From Bacteroidota bacterium (GTDB lineage Bacteria; Bacteroidota; Bacteroidia; Chitinophagales; Chitinophagaceae), in NCBI GenBank assembly GCA_016868855.1, contig VGFP01000003.1:217948-281947 (forward strand): a stretch of 64,000 bases of DNA, given 5' to 3'. Of this stretch, positions 19,632-28,421 are shown in pieces. The notes beneath the pieces were generated by a model. It saw only the letters and a list, made by a program, of their open reading frames with translations, made no database searches and was not told the origin of the DNA. The position numbers were made by a program, and so were the translations under genes. Every line of letters starts with the position of its first letter. Positions within the stretch are counted from its first letter, which is position 1.

Positions 19632-21164
19632 ATGAAAAACAGAAAATGTATCCTGGTGATCATGGATGGTTGGGGAAAGGGAAATGTTGCCTCCAGCGAT
19701 GCCATCCAACATGCACATGTGCCATTCGTTTCATCACTGTACAATCAATACCCACATACAACGCTTACTACCTGTGGTGAATTGGTTGGACTCCCAGAAG
19801 GACAAATGGGAAACAGCGAAGTGGGACATCTGAATTTAGGCGCTGGAAGAATTGTATACCAGGAATTGCAGAGAATCAATGTTGCCATCAAAAATGGATC
19901 TTTTCTGAAGAACGAAGTATTGCTCTCAGCTATACATTATGCGCTGAAAAAAAATAAAAAATTACATCTCCTCGGACTCGTAAGTGATGGTGGAGTCCAT
20001 TCACACAGTTCGCACCTAAAAGCCATCACAGACCTGTGTAAACAAGAGGGACTCTCCAAAGTATTTATACATGCCTTTACCGATGGAAGAGATACTGATC
20101 CTAAAAGCGGACTCGATTTTATCAAAGACCTTGAAAGTCATATTGCAACCTCCACTGGTAAAATAGCTACCATCATAGGAAGATACTATGCGATGGACCG
20201 TGACAAAAGATGGGAAAGGGTAAAATTGGCTTATGATGCAATGGTAAAAGGTGTTGGCGAATCTTCAACCAATGCAGTTGATGCCATCCAACAATCATAT
20301 ACAGAAAACATTACCGACGAATTCATCAAACCCATCATACTTTCAGATAAAAACAATCAACCTCTTGCAAAGATTGAAGAAGGAGATGCAGTCATTTGTT
20401 TCAATTTCAGAACAGACAGATGCCGGGAAATCACCGAAGTGCTTACACAAAAAGATTTTCAGGAATTTAACATGCATAAACTGGGACTCGAATATATTAC
20501 CATGACCGAGTACGACAGCACTTTCAAACACGTGCATGTAGTTTTCAACAACGACAACCTCACGCATACGTTGGGGGAAGTACTAGAACAACATGGAAAA
20601 AAACAGATCAGAATTGCAGAAACAGAAAAATATCCCCACGTTACATTCTTTTTCAGTGGAGGAAGAGAAGTGCCTTTTGAAGGCGAAAGCAGGATCATGG
20701 CAGCATCACCCAAAGTGGCAACCTATGATTTGCAACCGGAAATGAGTGCAATTGAACTCACTGATAAAATTGTTCCTGAGATAGAGCAACAGTCAGCTGA
20801 TTTCATTTGCTTGAACTATGCCAATGCAGATATGGTTGGACATACAGGAGTATGGCCGGCTGTAGTGAAGGCGGTTGAAACAGTAGATCAATGTGTGAAA
20901 AGAGTTGTAGAAGCCTCATTGGATAATGGATATACAGTATTTCTGACTGCAGATCATGGCAATGCAGACTATATGAAAAATGAAGATGGCAGTCCCAATA
21001 CAGCCCACAGCCTGAATCCAGTTCCGCTTTTTATCATTGACAAAGAATGGAAAGGAAAAATACATGCTGGGAAATTAGGTGACATCGCTCCAACCATCCT
21101 CACATTCATGGGCATCCCCATCCCATCCGAAATGACTGGTGAAGTACTGATAGAACATGCGTAA
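19632..21164 (+). CDS. gpmI: 2,3-bisphosphoglycerate-independent phosphoglycerate mutase
   Basis: The enzyme interconverts 3- and 2-phosphoglycerate in glycolysis using two Mn ions and a phosphoserine intermediate. The 510-residue protein is full length. It has the metal site ILVIMDGWG, the nucleophile Ser62 in GQMGNSEVGHLNLGAG, the phosphate-binding FTDGRDTDP, the second metal cluster NADMVGHTG and the final TADHGNAD. A TonB receptor gene begins inside its 3' end (8-base overlap), so the two are probably translated from one message, an unusual partnership. Confidence 0.97.
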   Translation: MKNRKCILVIMDGWGKGNVASSDAIQHAHVPFVSSLYNQYPHTTLTTCGELVGLPEGQMGNSEVGHLNLGAGRIVYQELQRINVAIKNGSFLKNEVLLSAIHYALKKNKKLHLLGLVSDGGVHSHSSHLKAITDLCKQEGLSKVFIHAFTDGRDTDPKSGLDFIKDLESHIATSTGKIATIIGRYYAMDRDKRWERVKLAYDAMVKGVGESSTNAVDAIQQSYTENITDEFIKPIILSDKNNQPLAKIEEGDAVICFNFRTDRCREITEVLTQKDFQEFNMHKLGLEYITMTEYDSTFKHVHVVFNNDNLTHTLGEVLEQHGKKQIRIAETEKYPHVTFFFSGGREVPFEGESRIMAASPKVATYDLQPEMSAIELTDKIVPEIEQQSADFICLNYANADMVGHTGVWPAVVKAVETVDQCVKRVVEASLDNGYTVFLTADHGNADYMKNEDGSPNTAHSLNPVPLFIIDKEWKGKIHAGKLGDIAPTILTFMGIPIPSEMTGEVLIEHA

Positions 21165-23472
21165 ACTTTCAATTTATATAGGAAAATATGCATGTATTTT
21201 TCTGCTTGTAATCGGAGTGCGCATTGTACATGCACAATCAAAAACCGATAGCATTTTTCAATCTAAAGAGTTGGATGAGGTTGTGATATCTGGCAGCAAA
21301 TTTGCAGAAAAGAAAAAAAATATTGTGCAACGGATTGACATCATCCAAGCAAAAACAATTGCCAAAAACAATGTTCAAAACATGGGCGACTTGCTGGCTT
21401 CCACTGGCAATATATTTGTTCAAAAAAGTCAACAGGGTGGTAGCAGTCCCGTCATCAGAGGATTCGAAGCCAGCAGGGTTTTATTGATTGTTGACGGTGT
21501 TCGCATGAACAATTTAATCTATCGGTCGGGGCACCTGCAGAATATAATTACAGTTGATCAGAACATGCTTGAAAGGGTTGAGATATTGAACGGACCCGCA
21601 TCAACACTCTATGGCAGCGATGCATTGGGAGGGGCAGTGCACATGATTTCAAAAAAACCCATCCTCGCTGCTGATACAAGCAAATCAATCTTCAAGGCAA
21701 ATGCATTTGCAAGATACTCCTCTGCCAATCAAGAACAAACCCTTCATGCAGATATCAATGTCGGTGGAAAAAAATTCGCATCCCTTTCCAGCTTTACCTA
21801 CAGCAACTTTGGAGATGTGAGAATAGGGTCGAAGGACAAAAAAGGATTTGAAAATTTCGGAACCAGACCGCTTTATGTAGAGCCATATAGCACAGAGAGG
21901 CCTTATGATACCATCGTTCGAAATATGAATGTGCGCATTCAAAAATTTACCGGATACAAACAGTTTGACTTCACACAGAAAATCTTGTTTCAACCGAATG
22001 AATCCATCAATCATACACTGAATTTTCAACTGTCTACTTCTTCCGATGTTCCCAGGTATGATCGTTTGCAGGATACCAAAAATGGTCTGCTGCGGTTCGC
22101 ATCCTGGTATTATGGTCCGCAAGAAAGAAAATTGATCTCCTACCAGTTGAACATCAAAAGTAAAAAGGGGCCATTCGAAGAGTATAGAGCTACTGCCAGC
22201 TATCAGGATGTTGAAGAAAGTAGAATTACAAGAGAGTATAAAAGATATGATCGATTGGACACAAGAATGGAGCGGGTTAAAGTAGCCGGTTTGATTGTTG
22301 ACGCAGTTAAAAAATTCAAGAAAGATGAAATTACAACCGGCATTGATCTTCAAGCAAATGATCTCTCCTCTACTGCCAACAGAAAAAACAACCTTACGAA
22401 TGAAATTTCCAAATTAGATACCAGATATCCTGATGGAAAAAATAACATGAATTATGCTGCCATTTACACACAGCATATTCATAAATTCATCCCCAATAAA
22501 CTGATCTTGAATGATGGACTCAGATTCCAATTTGTTTCACTGAGATCGAGCATTCTGGATAATTCATTTTTCAGACTTCCTGTTATAGAGGCACGTCAGG
22601 ACAATTCATCTCTCACAGGAAATATCGGCATCGCTTACCAACCCGGCTCCAAGACATCTGTCAAATTCGGATTTGCAAGCGGATTCAGGGTTCCCAATAT
22701 CGATGACCTCAGTAAAATCTTTGAATCCAACACTGCAGCAAGACAAGTGGTCATTCCGAATACAAAAATCAAACCTGAATATACCAACAGCCTCGACCTG
22801 TCCTTCAATCAGCGGATTTCGAATTTTGCAACAATGGAAGGATCGCTGTTTTACACGCAATTTTCCAATGCCATTGTAAAAGCCCCCTTCCAGTTAAATG
22901 GCCAAGATTCTATTGACTACTATGGAATCAGAGCAGGAGTCATGGCGAACCAAAACGTTAACCGCGCTAGCATCAGAGGACTCAATCTCATGCTGACCAT
23001 TCAGTTCAATAAGCAGCTTTCCATGGTCAGCAGCTTCAATACCATCAAGGGTGCATTCCAATTGAACAGCAATATTCCCTCCACTGTTTTTGAACTTCAA
23101 TCAAACAATACCTATGCATTGGTTAAAAGAAATGTAAACAGCAAACCACTGGATCATACTCCGCCTAACTATGGAAAAGTTTCAATTCAGTATGAGTCTG
23201 AACATTTGTTTGCAGAATTTTTTATGATGTACAATGGATGGAAGAAACTGGATCAATACAATCCAGATGGAGAGGATAATCCTCAGTATGCAACACCCGT
23301 TGGGAGTCCGTCTTGGCAAACCCTCAACTTTCGAATGGCTTATGATATCAACCCAAAATTGAAAATTCAATTTGCCATGGAGAATATGCTGGATATAAAT
23401 TACAGGTATTTTGCATCTGGATTTTCTGCTCCAGGCAGAAATGCGGTCATCAGTCTAAGAAGCTCCTTGTAA
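21157..23472 (+). CDS. TonB-dependent receptor, substrate unknown
   Basis: A 771-residue outer-membrane receptor with a signal peptide ending VRIVHAQS, a TonB box-like LDEVVISGSKF, and a plug containing SSPVIRGFEASRVLLIVDGV, RMNNLIYRSGHLQNI and VEILNGPASTLYGSDALGGAVH. The barrel ends with NAVISLRSSL. The plug resembles receptors of the haemoglobin/transferrin class more than carbohydrate (SusC) receptors: there is no CarboxypepD-like N-terminal extension and no SusD neighbour. The start ATG at 21157 overlaps the gpmI stop. The substrate remains open; iron or haem compounds are a guess from the family. Confidence 0.88.
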   Translation: MRKLSIYIGKYACIFLLVIGVRIVHAQSKTDSIFQSKELDEVVISGSKFAEKKKNIVQRIDIIQAKTIAKNNVQNMGDLLASTGNIFVQKSQQGGSSPVIRGFEASRVLLIVDGVRMNNLIYRSGHLQNIITVDQNMLERVEILNGPASTLYGSDALGGAVHMISKKPILAADTSKSIFKANAFARYSSANQEQTLHADINVGGKKFASLSSFTYSNFGDVRIGSKDKKGFENFGTRPLYVEPYSTERPYDTIVRNMNVRIQKFTGYKQFDFTQKILFQPNESINHTLNFQLSTSSDVPRYDRLQDTKNGLLRFASWYYGPQERKLISYQLNIKSKKGPFEEYRATASYQDVEESRITREYKRYDRLDTRMERVKVAGLIVDAVKKFKKDEITTGIDLQANDLSSTANRKNNLTNEISKLDTRYPDGKNNMNYAAIYTQHIHKFIPNKLILNDGLRFQFVSLRSSILDNSFFRLPVIEARQDNSSLTGNIGIAYQPGSKTSVKFGFASGFRVPNIDDLSKIFESNTAARQVVIPNTKIKPEYTNSLDLSFNQRISNFATMEGSLFYTQFSNAIVKAPFQLNGQDSIDYYGIRAGVMANQNVNRASIRGLNLMLTIQFNKQLSMVSSFNTIKGAFQLNSNIPSTVFELQSNNTYALVKRNVNSKPLDHTPPNYGKVSIQYESEHLFAEFFMMYNGWKKLDQYNPDGEDNPQYATPVGSPSWQTLNFRMAYDINPKLKIQFAMENMLDINYRYFASGFSAPGRNAVISLRSSL

Positions 23473-23566
23473 ATCAATATTTTATGATAAACCATCTTCC
23501 AACACATTGTTGATAGAGAGATGTTAGGAAAAAGTCTTACATTCAATACAGGAACTTTTATAGGGT

Positions 23567-24145
23567 ATGACAGAAGAGATATTGATTCTAGGCTGCCAAC
23601 AAAAAAATCCACAAGCACAACAGGAATTGTACCAGCGTTACAGTCCCAAGATGCTGACTGTTTGCTATCGATATGCGAAGTCCAGAGAAGATGCAGAAGA
23701 TATGCTTCAGGAAGGTTTCATCAAAGTATTTACCCAAATCAACCAATTTGAACAACGAGGCTCCCTGGAAGGATGGATTTTAAGAACAATTGTTCATACA
23801 TGCATCAACCAACTGAAAAAATATAAAAAATTTACCGAGCATGTTGACTTGCTTCATGCAGAATCGCTGATCAGCAATGAAGATAATTTGTCGAGCATGT
23901 TGCAGGCAAAACAAATCATAGAGTGCATCAGACAGCTTCCTATTGGCTATAGAACTGTATTGAACCTGTATGCATTGGAAGGATATTCTCACCGTGAAAT
24001 TGGAAGATTATTAGACATTGAAGAAAGCACCAGCAGATCTCAATATACAAGAGCAAAAATGATGCTGGAAGATATTCTTGTGAAGAAGAATATCATGCAA
24101 CCTAAAAAAGAAAAAAGCAAATGGCTTGTTCCAGTAAATGGATAG
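23567..24145 (+). CDS. ECF-type RNA polymerase sigma factor
   Basis: A 192-residue sigma-70 factor with region 2 (YQRYSPKMLTVCYRYAKSREDAEDMLQEGFIKVF) and region 4 (LPIGYRTVLNLYALEGYSHREIGRLLDIEESTSRSQ). There are no regions 1 or 3, so it is an extracytoplasmic-function sigma. These direct RNA polymerase to a small regulon in response to envelope signals. The next gene, 30 bases on, encodes a single-pass membrane protein that probably acts as its partner or anti-sigma factor. It lies 94 bases after the TonB receptor on the same strand. Confidence 0.92.
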   Translation: MTEEILILGCQQKNPQAQQELYQRYSPKMLTVCYRYAKSREDAEDMLQEGFIKVFTQINQFEQRGSLEGWILRTIVHTCINQLKKYKKFTEHVDLLHAESLISNEDNLSSMLQAKQIIECIRQLPIGYRTVLNLYALEGYSHREIGRLLDIEESTSRSQYTRAKMMLEDILVKKNIMQPKKEKSKWLVPVNG

Positions 24146-24175
24146 TGTCTTTGCTTGTTGAAAATAGATGTGTTA

Positions 24176-25435
24176 ATGAGAAGATTTGAAACAGATGAAT
24201 TAGAGGAGTTGCTGAGACAAAAAAAGGATCAATACTTTATGTACCCTTCAGAAAGGGTATGGAAAAATATTGAAAAAAATATACAGCCGAGTCAAACACT
24301 GACCATAGTATCTGCTGTGCTGTTGTTTTTATTGAGTGCCGGCATTTCGGTGTTGTTCAACGAGCAAAAACTTTCAACCTTCACCCCACCCTCAGGGCAA
24401 CTGGCTTTTCAATTGTCTGAAAACAAATGGGAATCGACCCTTCCCATCGTATCGATTCATGGTGGGGCGCCTTCAAACAAGTCCGAATCATTTTTTGAAC
24501 GACACAGATTTGAAAATGCAGTCACATTGGTTCCATCGAGTGATCCAGAAACACTTGAACATCCGCTTCAAGCTCCCCTCTTTGCTCCCATTGTCATGGA
24601 GAGGAATTGGATCAATCCAATTACTGCTCTTCCAAAAAACAAGCGTCCAGGTATTCTCCAAAGCATTTCAAATGTATTTGACAAGGCAAAACAAATTGGC
24701 AAAGAAGCAAAATGGCAGATATATTTTAGTCCAACCATGGGTTACAGGTCCTTGCGTGGAAGTTCATCAAGCTCCAATTATCTTTACAATTCTTATTCTT
24801 TTAGTACAACATCTCTTTTTGCCAATACAGTGAAAGATGCTGTTATCCACAAGCCCGGAATGGGATTTGAAGCCGGTGCTGCACTATACTATCCCATCAC
24901 CAAAAACCTCAGTGTAAAAGCAGGACTTCAAGCGAATTACCAACAATATGAAATTTTGGCATCCAGAGTATACCCTGAGATCGCAACCTACGGCATGAAC
25001 AATGTTGGCTTTACAACACAACCCATCAATGCAGTGTCCAATTATATCAATGCGAATAACTATACTTCATCTGTGACGCTTCGCAATGAACGCTTCATGA
25101 TTTCAATGCCGCTGGGAATTGATTACAAAGTAATCGGAAACAAAATGCTGTATTTCACTGTAGCCTCTACCATTCAGCCAACTTATGTGTTGAACAGCTC
25201 CGCTTATTTGATATCAACCAATTTAAGAAACTACGCCAAAGCCCCCAATTTGAACAGAAGATGGAACATCAACACAGGCATCGAGGCCAATGTTCATTTT
25301 CAAAAAGGATCCTACAAATGGAGTGTGGGTCCACAATTCAGGTATCAACTGCTGCAAAGTTTCACCGACAAATACCCCATCAAAGAAAATTTGTATGATA
25401 TAGGCCTGAGGGTAGGCATTATGAAAACATTCTGA
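24176..25435 (+). CDS. Membrane-anchored protein with beta-barrel-like C-terminus, candidate anti-sigma partner
   Basis: A 419-residue protein of mixed design. The first 40 residues are charged and probably cytoplasmic (FETDELEELLRQKKDQY), residues about 42-61 form one membrane helix (SAVLLFLLSAGISVLF), and residues 65-170 are a low-complexity linker. The rest looks like an outer-membrane beta-barrel protein with alternating strands (YFSPTMGYRSL, GFEAGAALYYPITKNLSVKAGL, VGPQFRYQLL) and ending in F. An inner-membrane helix joined to a barrel is a topological puzzle. Position after the ECF sigma gene suggests sigma control. The ATG at 24176 is preferred over a TTG at 24155. Confidence 0.7.
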   Translation: MRRFETDELEELLRQKKDQYFMYPSERVWKNIEKNIQPSQTLTIVSAVLLFLLSAGISVLFNEQKLSTFTPPSGQLAFQLSENKWESTLPIVSIHGGAPSNKSESFFERHRFENAVTLVPSSDPETLEHPLQAPLFAPIVMERNWINPITALPKNKRPGILQSISNVFDKAKQIGKEAKWQIYFSPTMGYRSLRGSSSSSNYLYNSYSFSTTSLFANTVKDAVIHKPGMGFEAGAALYYPITKNLSVKAGLQANYQQYEILASRVYPEIATYGMNNVGFTTQPINAVSNYINANNYTSSVTLRNERFMISMPLGIDYKVIGNKMLYFTVASTIQPTYVLNSSAYLISTNLRNYAKAPNLNRRWNINTGIEANVHFQKGSYKWSVGPQFRYQLLQSFTDKYPIKENLYDIGLRVGIMKTF

Positions 25436-25459
25436 TCCCGCAATTGATTTCCAAGGCAT

Positions 25460-25467
25460 TAACTTTG
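25460..25467 (+). promoter_or_regulatory. Putative -7 promoter element of uvrC
   Basis: TAACTTTG matches TAnnTTTG 16 bases before the TTG start of uvrC at 25484. The message would carry a leader of about 10 bases. No good -33 element is seen. Confidence 0.5.
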
Positions 25468-25483
25468 CATCCAATCTACAACA

Positions 25484-27295
25484 TTGGATAAGCAATCATT
25501 TATATCATTACAGTCTACACTTCCCAACGAACCTGGCATTTATAAATACTATGGATCAAATGGAAAACTGATTTATATAGGCAAGGCAAAACAGATCAGA
25601 AAAAGAGTTAGCTCCTATTTTACATCAAAGAATCAGTCACTCAAAACAAAGGAATTGGTCAAACAAATCAAGAAAATTGATTTCACCATTGTTCCTTCTG
25701 AGCACGATGCGCTCCTGCTTGAAAATGCTTTGATCAAGCAGTTCAAACCAAGGTTCAACATTGAATTAAAAGACGACAAAACCTATCCTTTTATTGTCAT
25801 CAAAAACGAACCATTTCCGAGGGTTTTTCTGACCCGCAGAAGAATCAATGATGGATCGTTATACTTCGGACCCTATACCTCTATCCATGCTGTAAGAGAT
25901 TTGCTTGAATTGATCAAACAAACCATTCCTCTCAGAACCTGTCATTTGAATCTCTCTGCAACTGCCATTCAAAAGAAAAAATACAAAGTATGCCTAGAGT
26001 ATCATCTGGGAAATTGCAAAGCACCATGTGTATCAAATCAATCAGCTGAAGAATACAATGAAGGAATTGAACAAGTAAAACATCTGTTGAAAGGAAACTT
26101 GAGTGGCATCATTCATCAGTATAAACTGCAACAAAAAGAATTGATTGATGCGTTGGCTTTTGAGAAAGCGTCTCTGATCCAATATAAAATCAACGCACTG
26201 CAGCAATACAAATCAAAATCAACCGTCGTGAGTCCGAAGCTGGGTGACATGGACGTCTTCTCCTTTGCAACAGAAGATGATATTTTCGTCATCAGCTTTC
26301 TTGCAGTAAGGAATGGAACCATCGTCAATTCTGGAACGCATACATTCAAAAACAAGGCAGACGATACGATTGAGGATATCCTGTCGCAAGGAATCTTACA
26401 CGTTCAAAGCAATCAGCAAAGTATTTCAAAAACCATTGTATTGCCAGTTGATCTTGCATTTGGTTTTGATGCTTTTGATTTAATTATTCCCAAATCAGGT
26501 GAAAAAAAGAAACTGTTGGACCTTGCTCAAGCAAATGCATTGTACAGAGCTGGACAAGTAAGAAAGAAAAAAATGTTGCATCTGGCGGATGAACACAGCG
26601 ATAAATATGGATTGTTGGAAAGGACAAAGAAAGCTCTTTCACTGAAGAACATCCCTTTGCATATTGAGTGTTTTGACAATTCCAATTTCCAGGGTCAATA
26701 CCCCATCTCAGCCATGGTATGTTTCAAGGAAGGATTACCAAGCAAGAAAGACTACAGGTTTTACCATGTTAAAACCGTGAAAGGGATCAACGATTTTGCA
26801 ACCATGAAAGAAGCCGTTCACAGAAGATACAGTGGGTTGATAAGAGATGATGCTTCATTGCCGCAATTGGTGATTATTGATGGTGGAAAGGGACAACTCA
26901 ATGCAGCCGTTGAAGCCATACAATCACTTGGACTCGAAGGAACAATGACATTGATAGGACTCGCAAAAAATGTGGAAGAAATATTTTTTTACGGCGACAA
27001 AGAATCACTCAAACTGCCATACAACAGTGTTGTGCTCATGTTTATACGTTCCATACGTGACGAAGTTCACCAGTTTGGCATCAATAAGCACAGGAGAACA
27101 AGAAGCAAGGGAACATTTAAAAATCAATTGCTGGATATTGAGGGAATCGGACCCAAGACAGCCGACGAACTGCTGATCCATTTCAAATCCGTCAACAATA
27201 TCAGCCATGCCACTGAGGAAGAATTGCAATCAATCATAGGAGAGAAAAAAGCACAGATCGTTCGTGATTTTTTTAAAAACAAAAGGCCGGAATAA
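25484..27295 (+). CDS. uvrC: Excinuclease ABC subunit C
   Basis: UvrC makes both incisions around bulky DNA lesions in nucleotide excision repair. The 603-residue protein carries the GIY-YIG nuclease at the N-terminus (EPGIYKYYGSNGKLIYIGKA), a cysteine cluster (CLEYHLGNCKAPC) and a UVR segment near residue 200. The RNase H-like 5' nuclease domain has ECFDNSNFQG and VIIDGGKGQLNAA, and a helix-hairpin-helix (LDIEGIGPKTADELL) closes the protein. The start is a TTG at 25484, since the next ATG would remove the nuclease motif. A strong terminator begins within the final codons. Confidence 0.96.
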   Translation: MDKQSFISLQSTLPNEPGIYKYYGSNGKLIYIGKAKQIRKRVSSYFTSKNQSLKTKELVKQIKKIDFTIVPSEHDALLLENALIKQFKPRFNIELKDDKTYPFIVIKNEPFPRVFLTRRRINDGSLYFGPYTSIHAVRDLLELIKQTIPLRTCHLNLSATAIQKKKYKVCLEYHLGNCKAPCVSNQSAEEYNEGIEQVKHLLKGNLSGIIHQYKLQQKELIDALAFEKASLIQYKINALQQYKSKSTVVSPKLGDMDVFSFATEDDIFVISFLAVRNGTIVNSGTHTFKNKADDTIEDILSQGILHVQSNQQSISKTIVLPVDLAFGFDAFDLIIPKSGEKKKLLDLAQANALYRAGQVRKKKMLHLADEHSDKYGLLERTKKALSLKNIPLHIECFDNSNFQGQYPISAMVCFKEGLPSKKDYRFYHVKTVKGINDFATMKEAVHRRYSGLIRDDASLPQLVIIDGGKGQLNAAVEAIQSLGLEGTMTLIGLAKNVEEIFFYGDKESLKLPYNSVVLMFIRSIRDEVHQFGINKHRRTRSKGTFKNQLLDIEGIGPKTADELLIHFKSVNNISHATEEELQSIIGEKKAQIVRDFFKNKRPE

Positions 27296-27305
27296 ACCGG
27301 CCTTT
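27282..27305. terminator. Intrinsic terminator between uvrC and gldN
   Basis: AAAGGCCGG and CCGGCCTTT form a perfect 9-base stem with a 6-base loop that contains the uvrC stop codon. The flanking A and T runs let it work in both directions, ending uvrC and probably the gldKLMN transcript from the other side. Confidence 0.8.
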
Positions 27306-27325
27306 ATTAATACAGTTGGATTTGA

Positions 27326-28396
27326 TCAATAGGACCAAAGATCCTGTTCGAAATTGAATATCTTGTTTTTAATATTTTCACCTTCCAACAACTGCAAAAT
27401 ATTGTCCTTGATGTATTGCTTGATGAAGAGATCATATGGATTGTCGATGGTTGATTTGACTATTTTACTGTCAAAATACCTGCTTTCAAACAATTCCTCC
27501 CAACTCATTCTACCACCAAAGTTTTTGGTATTGTAAACATCGTACTTCGCCAAGATACCACGCAGATCTGGGTAGTAGATCCAGAAGAGCGGAGACTCAC
27601 CCAAAAGATTGCCAGACTCATCCAAATAAGTTCTCATGGGTGCGATGCCCAGAATCCTGACAAACATCCTGGATGACTCTTTGTCAAAAACCCATTCTTC
27701 CTTGATACGGTATTTAATGATATCATCCGGATTGAAGTCTCTGCACACCAGTGAGTCCTTGAATACACCTTTTGTACCATCTGGGTCTTTTGCCCAATCA
27801 ATCACCTGAACAGAATCACATTTACCCGTAATCAATTCACCCACCTTTGCAATGGGCATTGGAGTTGTAAACCGATCGTCGACGTTGGCATCAAATGCGG
27901 TTACTCCTCCATTCTTTATTGTACGGAAAAGAATGTTGATGAAACGCTGGTTTCCATTGTCATCTTCCGCCTTGTACCGGAAAGGAAGATTCATTTTTTC
28001 ACGTATATCGATTTCTCTCCAAACTTTGTGACGGTACCATGCATCGTCTTCTCTGATGTTTTCGTAAGCCAGAGGAGTGCGAGTCTTCACCAGATTTCTT
28101 TCAACAGATGCATCTGTCCTCAAAGAAACCTTGATAGAGTCAAATGCAAAAGGATCTTTGAATTGGACAGGACTTGGAACTGGCTTTGTTGTATCAGCGG
28201 CAGGAGGTGGTGCAGCAACAACAGCATCAGCTACCTGAACAGGTGCTGTATTTGTTTTTGTTGCAGCTGGTTTCTTTTTTGCAGCAGCCGGCTGTGGCTT
28301 CTTTGCAACAGGTTTCTTGACCTGTGCATAAGCGGCTGAATCAAATATTGATCCCAATACAAAAAAGAGCAATATTGAGCTGATCAGTTTTTTCAT
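27326..28396 (-). CDS. gldN: Gliding motility / type IX secretion protein GldN
   Basis: GldN (PorN) forms, with GldK, the periplasmic ring of the type IX secretion system. The 356-residue protein has a signal peptide (ILLFFVLGSIFDSAAYAQ) and a Lys/Pro/Ala-rich linker of about 55 residues. The conserved GldN domain follows: EDDAWYRHKVWREIDIREKMN, FRTIKNGGVTAFD, and SPLFWIYYPDLRGILAKYDV. It ends NFEQDLWSY. It is the last gene of the gldK-L-M-N cluster, 25 bases after gldM. The Lys/Pro/Ala linker seems longer than usual but the domain is complete. Confidence 0.95.
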   Translation of the reverse strand: MKKLISSILLFFVLGSIFDSAAYAQVKKPVAKKPQPAAAKKKPAATKTNTAPVQVADAVVAAPPPAADTTKPVPSPVQFKDPFAFDSIKVSLRTDASVERNLVKTRTPLAYENIREDDAWYRHKVWREIDIREKMNLPFRYKAEDDNGNQRFINILFRTIKNGGVTAFDANVDDRFTTPMPIAKVGELITGKCDSVQVIDWAKDPDGTKGVFKDSLVCRDFNPDDIIKYRIKEEWVFDKESSRMFVRILGIAPMRTYLDESGNLLGESPLFWIYYPDLRGILAKYDVYNTKNFGGRMSWEELFESRYFDSKIVKSTIDNPYDLFIKQYIKDNILQLLEGENIKNKIFNFEQDLWSY

Positions 28397-28421
28397 GATA
28401 TCTTTTTTATCAAGTTTCTTT

